Source: Pseudochelatococcus contaminans
GTDB lineage: Bacteria; Pseudomonadota; Alphaproteobacteria; Rhizobiales; Beijerinckiaceae
Direction of reading: 5' to 3'
Length of the DNA stretch: 64,000 nucleotides
Assembly: GCF_014195635.1 (NCBI RefSeq)
Contig: NZ_JACICC010000003.1
Span: 62,001 to 126,000, forward strand
Position numbers and translations under genes: made by a program. The notes beneath the pieces were generated by a model, which was not told the DNA's origin, ran no database searches, and saw only the letters and a program-made list of their open reading frames with translations. Below, in pieces: positions 53,701 to 61,939 of the stretch (positions are counted from its first letter, which is position 1; each line of letters begins with the position of its first letter).

Positions 53701-54555
53701 ATGACGCAATCGCCGCTGCCATTGTCCATCTTCATCATCACCCGCAACGAGGTGGACCGTGTGGGTCGCACCATCGCGGCCGTGGCCGGATTGAGCGACG
53801 ATATCGTTGTGGTCGATTCCGGTTCAACCGACGGCACGCAGGCGTTGGCCGAGCAACTGGGCGCACGGGTGATTCATCATGACTGGCCCGGTTATGGCCC
53901 GCAAAAGCGCTTCGCCGAGGACCAGTGCCGCCATCTCTGGCTATTGAACATCGACGCCGACGAACTGGTGCCGCCTGATCTCGCCGAAGAGATGCGCGCG
54001 CTGTTCAGCAAAGGCGAGCCCGATGCCGATGCCTACGAGATTCGCATCGCCGAGGTGTTTCCGGGCGAAAAGGCGCCCCATCCCCTGGCCTATGCACTCG
54101 CGCCCGTGCGTCTCTACCGCAAGGATAAGGGACGCTATGCGTCGTCGACAGTTCACGACCGCGTCCAGCTCGCGCCGGGAAGCCGGGTCCGGCGGCTGAA
54201 AGGCGTCATTCATCATTTCTCGGTGCGTTCGCTCGGCGACCAGCTCGCCAAACTGAACAGTTACACCGATGCTCTCGCCCTTGACCTCGACAAGCGCGGC
54301 GCGCGGGTGTCCATTCTTCGCCTGTTCGTCGAGTTTCCGGCCTCTTTCATCAAGGCTTATATCGGCCGCCGGCATATCGTGCGGGGGGTCTATGGCTTCA
54401 TGACAGCGATGAACTTTGCCTTTTTCCGCTATTTGCGCGTCGCCAAGCATATCGAGCGGCGTATGCTGGCACGCCAGCAGGAGGAGCCACCGGTTGCGAC
54501 TGTTTTGCAGCCCGGCGCTTCCGAAACACACGGTGAGGGAGACAGCAAGGCATGA
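53701..54555 (+). CDS. Family 2 glycosyltransferase, LPS-core type
   Basis: 284 residues. GT-A fold: LSIFIITRNEVDRVGRTIAAV, DDIVVVDSGSTDGTQALAEQLGARV in parts, YGPQKRFAEDQCRHLWLLNIDADE with the metal-binding Asp-Ala-Asp, then VRLYRKDKGRY and STVHDRV. This layout matches the WaaE/KdtX/LgtF group that adds glucose to the LPS core. C-terminal basic helices (FFRYLRVAKHIERRML) may touch the membrane. Four-base overlap with the SDR gene. Confidence 0.88.
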   Translation: MTQSPLPLSIFIITRNEVDRVGRTIAAVAGLSDDIVVVDSGSTDGTQALAEQLGARVIHHDWPGYGPQKRFAEDQCRHLWLLNIDADELVPPDLAEEMRALFSKGEPDADAYEIRIAEVFPGEKAPHPLAYALAPVRLYRKDKGRYASSTVHDRVQLAPGSRVRRLKGVIHHFSVRSLGDQLAKLNSYTDALALDLDKRGARVSILRLFVEFPASFIKAYIGRRHIVRGVYGFMTAMNFAFFRYLRVAKHIERRMLARQQEEPPVATVLQPGASETHGEGDSKA

Positions 54556-55310
54556 GCGAATCGGTTGCCCTTGTCACCGGCGGTGCGCGCCGAATCGGCC
54601 GTGCTATTGTCGGTGCGCTTGCCGAAGCAGGATTTGCCGTTGCCATCCATTATCGCCATTCGCGCAGCGAGGCGGAGGAACTGGCCGAGGCTGTGCGGGA
54701 AAAAGGTGCGCGCTCTGTCATTCTGGATGCCGATCTGGCCGATGCCGAAGCCGTGGGAACGCTGGTTCCACGTGCGGTGTCGGCGCTTGGGCCGGTAACG
54801 CTGCTTGTCAACAACGCCTCGATCTTCGAGCCGGATGACGTCGCCGACCTTGGCCTTGAACTGTGGGAAAAAACGTTCGCCATCAATCTGCGAACGCCGG
54901 CCATGCTGGCGCGCGATGTCGCAGCCGCCTTGCCGGAGGGTCAACGCGGCGCAATCGTCAATATTCTCGACCAGCGCGTGCTGCGGCCCAATCCGCATTT
55001 CTTTTCCTACACGCTGACCAAAAGTGCGCTGGCAACTGCCACGCGCACCATGGCGCAAGCGCTTGCGCCGCGTATCCGCGTCAATGCCGTCGCGCCCGGT
55101 CCGATTATCGTCGGCCCTCGCCAATCAGCCGAAGACTTCGCCCGCCAGAGCGCGGCGACGTTGCTGGGACACGGCCCGTCGCCCGCCGATGTTGCCGCAG
55201 CGGTGCTTTACCTGGCAACCGCAACCGGCGTGACAGGCCAGATCCTTGCCGTCGACGCCGGCCAGAACCTGCAATGGCGTACCGTCGACGTGGACGGAAT
55301 TCCCGAGTAG
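54552..55310 (+). CDS. Short-chain dehydrogenase, pteridine-reductase-like
   Basis: 252 residues, ATGA overlap with the glycosyltransferase. Rossmann motif TGGARRIGRAI, with the Arg typical of NADPH use in FolM/PTR1 enzymes, IHYRHSRSEAEEL, LLVNNASIFEPDD, and catalytic Tyr-x3-Lys in FFSYTLTKSAL. The usual catalytic Ser position reads ILDQRVLRP, as in the pteridine reductase branch. It may reduce dihydromonapterin or dihydrofolate. Other SDR roles cannot be ruled out. Confidence 0.8.
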   Translation: MSESVALVTGGARRIGRAIVGALAEAGFAVAIHYRHSRSEAEELAEAVREKGARSVILDADLADAEAVGTLVPRAVSALGPVTLLVNNASIFEPDDVADLGLELWEKTFAINLRTPAMLARDVAAALPEGQRGAIVNILDQRVLRPNPHFFSYTLTKSALATATRTMAQALAPRIRVNAVAPGPIIVGPRQSAEDFARQSAATLLGHGPSPADVAAAVLYLATATGVTGQILAVDAGQNLQWRTVDVDGIPE

Positions 55311-55353
55311 GTCTCGTCGAAAACATCTACATATCGCACGAACCGTTCGAGCG

Positions 55354-56349
55354 TCATCTCCGGAAGCGTGCTGACTCAGCCACGAATGCACCAAGGCGGG
55401 ACTGTCCAGCTTCCATGACCGGCGCCCTCGCTCTTTCCCATGTCGGCAGGGACTGTTCTTCCGCCGGTTGTCGGGCAAGGCGGATCGCATCCGCAACAGC
55501 TTCTATCCGGTCGTGTATGGAAATCGCCACTGAATCGGTGAGGACGTTGATGTCCTCGATCGTGTCATAGATACCAGCCACCACACGGTTGGAGGCTTGT
55601 CGGATCTCGGCCATGCGGGCCGCGACATCCGTTGTCTCAGCCGGACTTTCGAGAGCTGCGCTCATTGCGTCGACCGAAGCCTTGAGCGCCAGTATCCGTG
55701 TCTCGCCCGCGAGATTGTGGATAAATCGGACAATCTCGTCCACTTGCGTCGCAATACCCGAAAGATTGTCGATGGTTCGAGCTGCGTTGTTCCGTATACG
55801 GTCGCTGCCGTTGTCGATCTGGTGACCGGAGTCGCTTCGCACGGTATCGAAGTGGGTCGAGATGATCAGGTCCATATCCAGCATGATCGCCCGGGATGCC
55901 GCGCTGATGATGCGTGCGGCAGTCTCGTTCGCCTGCATGGGATATCGCGGGCTTTCATACAGACATCCGACCACAGCCGCCAGGCTTCGGAGCAGGACAA
56001 GATAGCTGCCGATATAGGATGAGGGCTCAAGGCCTATCCTGTTGCGAGCCTGAACGATATCGCGGACAGATTCCTCATACCCGGTCCCGAAGCCGTCGAG
56101 GAAGAGTTTCCGCCAGTGTACGAGCTGTATCTGCTTGATATAGGCAATGCCTATTGTATGCTGATCCGGCGTCAGGCCAAAGTCAGCCAGAAGCCTGCCA
56201 TGAAGTCCGGCGCCTCCATAGAACTCATCAAGAAGATCTGCAAGGTAATTTTGCACGATATGAAATATGTCGCGCATTAAAACAGAATCGTCCGCACCTA
56301 TTTTCAAGAAATCTTTTTTGCGACAGATGGCAATATGCTTGTCATTCAT
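55354..56349 (-). CDS. Globin-coupled sensor with degenerate heme site and MCP-like tail
   Basis: 331 residues. The N-terminal half (about 5-165) follows the globin-sensor pattern: HWRKLF (78-84), YEESVRDI, then RIGLEPSSYIGSY. In heme-binding members the helix just before RIGLxP carries the proximal His; here the aligned residue is Arg102 (IVQARNRIGLEP). The C-terminal half is coiled coil with a short stretch NLAGETRILALKASVDA like the hairpin tip of chemoreceptors, but the rest of the signalling domain is much shortened. No membrane segment. Ligand and partner unknown. Monocistronic, with AT-rich flank. Confidence 0.8.
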   Translation of the reverse strand: MNDKHIAICRKKDFLKIGADDSVLMRDIFHIVQNYLADLLDEFYGGAGLHGRLLADFGLTPDQHTIGIAYIKQIQLVHWRKLFLDGFGTGYEESVRDIVQARNRIGLEPSSYIGSYLVLLRSLAAVVGCLYESPRYPMQANETAARIISAASRAIMLDMDLIISTHFDTVRSDSGHQIDNGSDRIRNNAARTIDNLSGIATQVDEIVRFIHNLAGETRILALKASVDAMSAALESPAETTDVAARMAEIRQASNRVVAGIYDTIEDINVLTDSVAISIHDRIEAVADAIRLARQPAEEQSLPTWERARAPVMEAGQSRLGAFVAESARFRR

Positions 56350-56735
56350 GACTTTGGCCTGCTGAAATTTTGTACAAAATATTATAAAGAATGTAGTGCT
56401 ATCTTTGGAATTCTGATGCCTGACGCAAATATATATAGCATGAACGCAAGTGTTTAGCTATAGGCTTCTTCAGTCGCCATCGCTTCACTTGCTGTCTTTT
56501 CAAAGAAGGGAGGTTGAGTTCTTGGGCATCTATTTAATTTATATGGCTATTCCGGCGCAGATTGCGGCTTTTCGGGCCGGCGTGATGTCAGGATTAACGG
56601 GGGATAATTCTTGCGATGCGCTGGCTGTTCTATGATGGGGTGGTTCACTCAGTGAGTATATTCGACGACTTGGGAATGCCAGACTGGCCGGCCTTGCGGC
56701 TTTGTTTCATTCCATTTGGGGGTCTCGTAGTGACT
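56350..56735. other. AT-rich intergenic region upstream of the globin sensor
   Basis: 386 bp, AT-rich, between the sensor start and the pgeF stop. A 61-codon plus-strand frame at 56450 has no ribosome site and no recognisable look, so I do not call it a gene. Confidence 0.5.
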
Positions 56736-57527
56736 CTATAATAGTCTGATGGCGGCGATCAGGCGGCCATAATCCGGTTCTCCGCGATGTGTTGTGCGGC
56801 GGTAGCTGTAGAAGCGAGTTTCGTCGGCGTAGGTGCACAGGCCGAGATCTTCAAAAGTGCCAGCCCCAGCCGCTTGCGCCCGCGCGGCGATGAAGGCTGG
56901 CAGATCGAATAACGCATGCCCGGCGCGTGGCGATGGCGAGAAAAACCGGATCAGTGCTGCGTCGGCCTGCGTGAAGCGGTCGACAAACTCTGGTCCGACT
57001 TCATAGGCGGCCCGGCTGATGGTGGGGCCAAGGGCCACTGTAATGCGTTCGCGCCGCGCGCCAAGGCGCTCCATGCTGTCGAGCGTGGCTTCCAGCACCC
57101 CCGTAAACGCGCCTTTCCAGCCGGAATGGGCTGCGCCGATGACGCCTGCTTCCGCATCGGCGAATAGCAGCGGTCCGCAATCCGCACTGGCCGCGCCGAG
57201 CAGCACGTCCGGACGCCGGGTGACCATGGCATCCGCCATGGGGCGCGCGTCAGGCGTGAACGGCTCTTCCACGATGATGACGTCGGCCGAGTGAACCTGA
57301 TGCAACGTCAGCAGACTTTCAGGCGGCAGATCGAAATGGGCGGTCATCCGGCGGCGGTTTTCCTGCACGGCCTCGCGTGCGTCCGCCGAGCCGACTCCGC
57401 CGTTGAGACCAGCGTAGATGCCCTCCGATACGCCGCCTTGACGGGTGAAAAACCCGTGGCGAACGCCTGTGAGCGCGGACAGCGAAGGCGCTTCGATCGG
57501 CGCGACGGCATCGGTTTTGTGCATCAT
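56736..57527 (-). CDS. pgeF: PgeF/YfiH-family copper-type laccase-fold protein
   Basis: 263 residues, ATGATG start overlapping the methyltransferase stop. GVRHGFFTRQGGVSEGIYAGLN opens the fold; zinc or copper ligands are His in LLTLHQVHSADV, Cys in ASADCGPLLFAD and His in AAHSGWKG; ALGPTISRAAYEVG and CTYADETRFYSYRR close it. In E. coli the protein corrects peptidoglycan precursors that carry Ser in place of Ala; other members act on purine nucleosides. Last gene of the lgt-methyltransferase-pgeF operon. Confidence 0.92.
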   Translation of the reverse strand: MMHKTDAVAPIEAPSLSALTGVRHGFFTRQGGVSEGIYAGLNGGVGSADAREAVQENRRRMTAHFDLPPESLLTLHQVHSADVIIVEEPFTPDARPMADAMVTRRPDVLLGAASADCGPLLFADAEAGVIGAAHSGWKGAFTGVLEATLDSMERLGARRERITVALGPTISRAAYEVGPEFVDRFTQADAALIRFFSPSPRAGHALFDLPAFIAARAQAAGAGTFEDLGLCTYADETRFYSYRRTTHRGEPDYGRLIAAIRLL

Positions 57528-58690
57528 GGCTGGTCTCCTGCTCCGGGTTGGCGATAGCTGCCGAAGCCGGGAAGCAGCGGCAGATCGGGATTGGCCACGG
57601 CCATCACCTTGAAGAGATTGCCCATGCCCCGGCTGTCGCTGTCGGTGAGGCGCGCGACCGCGGCGTCGATAGCGACGGCATGGGCCGGTGCATGGGCCTT
57701 CAACGTTGCAGCGCGCTCGTTGATGCCCAGATGGTTGAGGAAATCGCCCTGCAACACAGGGCCGTGCACCACCGCGCCTGTCATGAGCGCCGCCTGAGCC
57801 AGCGCTGCGAAGTCGACATGGACGGTGACATCCGATTCGCCCGGCGCTTCCAGCACGCCGACGAAGCTGTGGTCGCGCAGGGCTTGCAGCGTCTCGCCAT
57901 AGCCGGTGCGCAGGTGGCCATAGTCGATGGCCAGCAAAGCCCCGCCATCGCGCGTTACACGCTCCGCGATGTGGCGCATGGCGATGAGGTGGCTCGCCGG
58001 GAACTCCATCAGCACGCCGTCCGGCGCGTCGCGGGTGAGGGCGGTTTCCGGTTCCGGTGCGAGGCCGAAGGCAAGGTTCTCGTAAGCGTCGAGGCCGATG
58101 AGGCGCTCGTGCCAGTTGCCGTTCGCCCGCACATACTGGCGCACGGGCAGGCAGTCGAAGAACTCATTGGCGATGACGATCACCGGCCCTTCGGGCACCT
58201 GCGCGAAGGCGTCATGCCAGTGCGGCGCGATATCGGAATCCGCCAGCGTCGTGGCCTGCAAGCTGCGCAGCACGGGGCTGGTTTCGACCAGATGCAGGTC
58301 GATGGCATTGCGAAATCCCGGCACGGCCTTTGCGGCGCGCAGGAAATCCCGCATCAGCGTGCCGCGCCCCGGCCCAAGTTCGACGACGCGCACTTGCGCG
58401 GGCGCGCCCATGGCGTGCCACACTTCCGCAGCCCAGAGGCCGATCAACTCGCCGAACATCTGCGACACTTCCGGCGCGGTGATGAAGTCGCCGGAGAGGC
58501 CGAGCGGGTCGCGCGTCATGTAATAGCCGTGGCGCGGGTGGCCGAGGCATAGCGCCATGAAATGTTCGACGGTGATCGGCCCGCTCGCGGCGATGGTGGT
58601 CTTCAGCTCCTGCGCCAGCGGGGTGTCGGCGGATTCATCAGCGCCTGGCGCGATGTCGTCGGGAGTGGCGTCGTCGGTCGGGTGGGTCAC
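57524..58690 (-). CDS. NDUFAF7/MidA-family SAM-dependent methyltransferase
   Basis: 388 residues, GTG start overlapping the lgt stop. GPITVEHFMALCLGHPRHGYYMTRDPLG in parts, EVSQMFGELIGLWAAEVW, SAM loop VVELGPGRGTLMRDFLRA, VIANEFFDCLPVRQY and IDYGHLRTGYGETLQA are the COG1565/DUF185 signatures. The mitochondrial relative methylates an Arg of complex I subunit NDUFS2 during assembly, so a role in NADH dehydrogenase assembly is plausible. The place between lgt and pgeF is standard in the group. Confidence 0.9.
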   Translation of the reverse strand: MTHPTDDATPDDIAPGADESADTPLAQELKTTIAASGPITVEHFMALCLGHPRHGYYMTRDPLGLSGDFITAPEVSQMFGELIGLWAAEVWHAMGAPAQVRVVELGPGRGTLMRDFLRAAKAVPGFRNAIDLHLVETSPVLRSLQATTLADSDIAPHWHDAFAQVPEGPVIVIANEFFDCLPVRQYVRANGNWHERLIGLDAYENLAFGLAPEPETALTRDAPDGVLMEFPASHLIAMRHIAERVTRDGGALLAIDYGHLRTGYGETLQALRDHSFVGVLEAPGESDVTVHVDFAALAQAALMTGAVVHGPVLQGDFLNHLGINERAATLKAHAPAHAVAIDAAVARLTDSDSRGMGNLFKVMAVANPDLPLLPGFGSYRQPGAGDQP

Positions 58691-59574
58691 GATACGGTCT
58701 CCTGCGTTGACGGCTGGCGTGACAGCGCCCTGACGATCAGCCAGATGCCTGCGATGAGAAGCGGCAGGCTCAACACCATGCCCATGGTGATGCCGCCTTC
58801 CAGCGCCGATACCTGCGTGCCGAACAGAAAGCCGAGCTGCGGATCAGGCTCGCGGAAAAATTCGCACACGCTACGCGCCACCGCATAGCCGACAGCGAAC
58901 ACGCCCGTAACCAGGCCGGGGCGGCGGAAGCCGACAATGCGCACCACGACGGCCAGCAATATGAACAGCAACAGCCCCTCGGCAAAGGCCTCGTAAAGCT
59001 GGCTGGGATGGCGCGGCAAGGGGCCGCCATGCGGAAAAACCATGGCGAAGGGCAGGTCCGGCGCGGGCCGACCCCACAACTCGCCATTGATGAAATTGGC
59101 GATGCGGCCGAAGAAGATGCCGATGGGCGCGACAGTCGCCGCCACATCGAAAAGCGACAGCACCAGCAGGCCGCGCGCCCGCGCCAGCAGGAACATGGCG
59201 ATGGCCGCGCCCGCCAGCCCGCCGTGAAACGCCATGCCGCCCTGCCATACGGCGAAAATCGACAGCGGATCTTCCAGATACTGGCCCGGACTGTAGAACA
59301 GGATGTAGCCGATCCGACCGCCCAGAATGACGCCGAGCGCCACATAGAGCAGCATGTCGTCGATATCCGCCCCGGTCGGCCGCCGGACATTGCCCCACAG
59401 CGAGGAGGCCGCGACGAGGCGGCGGGCATAGAACCACCCGCCCACAAGGCCGGCGATATAGGCGAGCGCATACCAGCGAATCGCCAGCGGCCCGATGGAG
59501 ACGGCCACGGGATCTATGACGGGAAAGGCGACCACCAGAGGGGGCAGGGATAAAAACGCGGCGGACACAGGCAT
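58687..59574 (-). CDS. lgt: Prolipoprotein diacylglyceryl transferase
   Basis: 295 residues from MPVSAAFLSLPPLV; the frame is open 33 codons further. Seven hydrophobic segments; signature GRIANFINGELWGRP with the essential Arg, plus IGPLAIRWYALAYIAGL and HPSQLYEAFAEGLLLF. It adds diacylglycerol to the lipobox Cys of prolipoproteins in the inner membrane. First gene of lgt-methyltransferase-pgeF, each pair overlapping by four bases. Confidence 0.96.
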   Translation of the reverse strand: MPVSAAFLSLPPLVVAFPVIDPVAVSIGPLAIRWYALAYIAGLVGGWFYARRLVAASSLWGNVRRPTGADIDDMLLYVALGVILGGRIGYILFYSPGQYLEDPLSIFAVWQGGMAFHGGLAGAAIAMFLLARARGLLVLSLFDVAATVAPIGIFFGRIANFINGELWGRPAPDLPFAMVFPHGGPLPRHPSQLYEAFAEGLLLFILLAVVVRIVGFRRPGLVTGVFAVGYAVARSVCEFFREPDPQLGFLFGTQVSALEGGITMGMVLSLPLLIAGIWLIVRALSRQPSTQETVS

Positions 59575-59746
59575 GATGGCTCCAGACTGATGCCGTGAAC
59601 CGGCGATGCTGGCACGCCGGTTCACCCAAGCCCGTCCGATCCGAAGCGCCGGACCGGCGGCACATGCCGTCACTGTCCCTGTCAGGAGCCGCGCGTCAAC
59701 CCCACCTGTGGATGGCTCGTTTGAAGATCGCCGGAGCGGTTGGCGA

Positions 59747-60466
59747 TCAGTCGCGGCCGCTGCGGCCTTCAGGCTGGTCGAGGACCACGCCGGACATCGG
59801 CTCCACCAGCACCAGCTCGTCGCGGACTTCCCTAACGCCCGGCACGGTCTGGATCAGCACTTTCAGCGCCTCGCGCACCGTTGCGTCGAAGATGGTGCCG
59901 CGCAACGTGACGATGCCGTCCACGACCTCGGGGGCGGGGATGTAAGGCGGCGCCCACGGCTCACGCGCAATGGCCTTGGTGATGTTTTCGCGGATAGCGT
60001 CGTCGCTGGCCAGCGAGGGGCGTTCGAGATGTTTGCCGAGCGCGCGCAACAGGTCCACGCGGCTGACCACGCCGACCAGTTTTCCGTTGGCGGTGACGGG
60101 AACGCGCTTGACCTTGCGCTTCTCGAAAAGCTCGACGATCTCGAACAGCGGCGTGAATTCCGACACCGTGTAGGGCTTGGGCGTCATCACGTCGCGCACG
60201 TGGCGGGCATTGGCTTCCACGAAGTCGGCGGCGGCCTTGCCCGGCCCGAGGATGAACTCCAGCCAGCGCGTGCGCTCACGGCGGGTGTCCAGTTCGCTGC
60301 GGCGCAGAAAATCGCCTTCGGTGACGATGCCGATGAGATTGCGTTCCGCGTCGACGACCGGCAGGCCGCTGATTTTCTTGTCCAGCATCAATGTAATGAC
60401 ATCGGCGATGAGATCGTCCGGCGAGACGGTGATGACGTCTCTGGTCATGATATCGGCGGCTTTCAC
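59747..60466 (-). CDS. Protein with two CBS domains and a BON domain
   Basis: 239 residues from a GTG that follows ggagaagcccc; another GTG 13 codons earlier lacks a ribosome site. CBS1 (about 3-55: ADIMTRDVITVSPDDLIADVITLMLDKKISGLPVVD in parts) and CBS2 (about 90-145: VRDVMTPKPYTV to GVVSRVDLLRAL) form a Bateman module for an adenine nucleotide. The C-terminal BON domain (about 155-225: VVDGIVTLRGTIFDATVREALKVLIQTVPGVREV in parts) may touch membranes. No partner enzyme is fused; its role is unknown. Confidence 0.85.
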   Translation of the reverse strand: MKAADIMTRDVITVSPDDLIADVITLMLDKKISGLPVVDAERNLIGIVTEGDFLRRSELDTRRERTRWLEFILGPGKAAADFVEANARHVRDVMTPKPYTVSEFTPLFEIVELFEKRKVKRVPVTANGKLVGVVSRVDLLRALGKHLERPSLASDDAIRENITKAIAREPWAPPYIPAPEVVDGIVTLRGTIFDATVREALKVLIQTVPGVREVRDELVLVEPMSGVVLDQPEGRSGRD

Positions 60467-60721
60467 GGGGCTTCTCCGGCTTGTTTGTTCTTTCGGGAGC
60501 GTCACTATACCGTGGGAGACTGCACGCTCCCTTGACGGAGCGCAAGACCTTGACAGTGGTGTCGAGGCGATTTGGATGGAGACCGGGGCAATTTGTGGTC
60601 TTCGTCTTTTTCACGGGCGGGCGTCGCTGCTCTTGCTTGCGCGTTTCAGGGATTTGTTGCACGGTGCCGGGGCGATTGAAGCGGCAGGATTTTTTGCGAA
60701 GATGTGGCGCGAGGGGGCGGC

Positions 60722-61939
60722 ATGATGACGATCGACCGACGGTCCATTGGTGCGTGGCTCGCGGCCACCGTGTTCGCCGCCACCTTTGCGGGCGTGCCCG
60801 CGCGCGCGGCGGACCCGATCCGCATCGGTGAGATCAACAGTTATTCCGGCATCCCGGCCTTTACCGAGCCTTATCGCAAGGGCTGGCAACTCGCGGTGGA
60901 AGAGATCAATGCCGCCGGCGGCGTGCTGGGGCGGCCGCTGGACGTGATCTCGCGTGACGACGCCGGCAGGCCCGCCGATGCCATCACGGCGGCGAACGAA
61001 CTCGTTTCGCGCGAGAAGGTCGATCTGCTCACCGGCACGTTCTTCTCCAACATCGGCCTTGCGGTGTCGGACTTCGCCCGCCAGAAAAAGATCCTGTTTG
61101 TCGCCGCGGAGCCGCTGACCGACGCCATGATCTGGGAACAGGGCAGCCGTTACACGTTCCGCCTGCGGCCCTCGAACTGGGTGCAGGCGGCCATTCTGGC
61201 GGAAGAAGCGGCGAAACTGCCGGCAAAACGCTGGGCAACCATCGCGCCCAACTATGAATATGGCCAGTCGGCGGTGAAGGTGTTCAAGCAGATCCTGTCG
61301 GAGAAGCGGCCGGACATCGAATGGGTCAGCGAACAATGGCCGCCGCAGGGCAAGATCGACGCCGGCGCGGTGGCTCAGGCCACGCTGGCGACAAGGCCCG
61401 ACGCCATTCTCAACGTTACCTTCGGTCCCGACCTGGTCAAGCTGGTGCGCGAGGGCAACACGCGCGGGCTGTTCCGCGACCGGCAGGTGGTGAGCTTCAT
61501 CACTGGCGAGCCGGAATATCTCGATCCGCTCAAGGACGAGACGCCGGAGGGATGGATCGTCACCGGCTATCCGTGGCAGTCCGTCGATACGCCGGAGCAT
61601 GACAAGTTCCTTGCTGCCTATCAGGCGCGCTTCAATGATTATCCGCGCCTTGGCTCGGTCGTCGGCTACGCGACCATTCGCACGATTGCCGCCATCATCG
61701 AACGCGCCGGTTCGCTCGATACCGAGAAGCTGATCGAGGCTGGACGCGGCGTCGAAGTGGAGACGCCGTTCGGCCTGATCACCTTCCGCCCCGCCGATCA
61801 CCAGTCAACGCTGGGGGCGTTCGTGGGCCGCACGACCGTAAAGGACGGGCGCGGCGTGATGGTGGACTTCACCTACCGCAGCGGCGCGGATTATCTGCCG
61901 GATGAAGCCACCGCGGCAAAGCTGCGGCGGCCGGACTGA
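60722..61939 (+). CDS. Branched-chain amino-acid-type ABC transporter substrate-binding protein
   Basis: 405 residues from ATGATG with gaggggg upstream. Signal peptide 1-29 (WLAATVFAATFAGVPARA). Type I periplasmic binding fold of the Leu/Ile/Val group: IRIGEINSYSGIPAFTEPYRKGWQLAVEEINAAGGVLGRPLDVISRDDAGRP in parts, ATIAPNYEYGQSAV, GRTTVKDGRGVM. The group also takes up amides, urea and aromatic acids, so the ligand is open. Its stop shares one base with the start of the permease gene. Confidence 0.9.
   Translation: MMTIDRRSIGAWLAATVFAATFAGVPARAADPIRIGEINSYSGIPAFTEPYRKGWQLAVEEINAAGGVLGRPLDVISRDDAGRPADAITAANELVSREKVDLLTGTFFSNIGLAVSDFARQKKILFVAAEPLTDAMIWEQGSRYTFRLRPSNWVQAAILAEEAAKLPAKRWATIAPNYEYGQSAVKVFKQILSEKRPDIEWVSEQWPPQGKIDAGAVAQATLATRPDAILNVTFGPDLVKLVREGNTRGLFRDRQVVSFITGEPEYLDPLKDETPEGWIVTGYPWQSVDTPEHDKFLAAYQARFNDYPRLGSVVGYATIRTIAAIIERAGSLDTEKLIEAGRGVEVETPFGLITFRPADHQSTLGAFVGRTTVKDGRGVMVDFTYRSGADYLPDEATAAKLRRPD

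Noticed and set aside
56450-56635. 61-codon frame upstream of the globin sensor
   Set aside because: Lies in AT-rich DNA without a ribosome site; could be chance.
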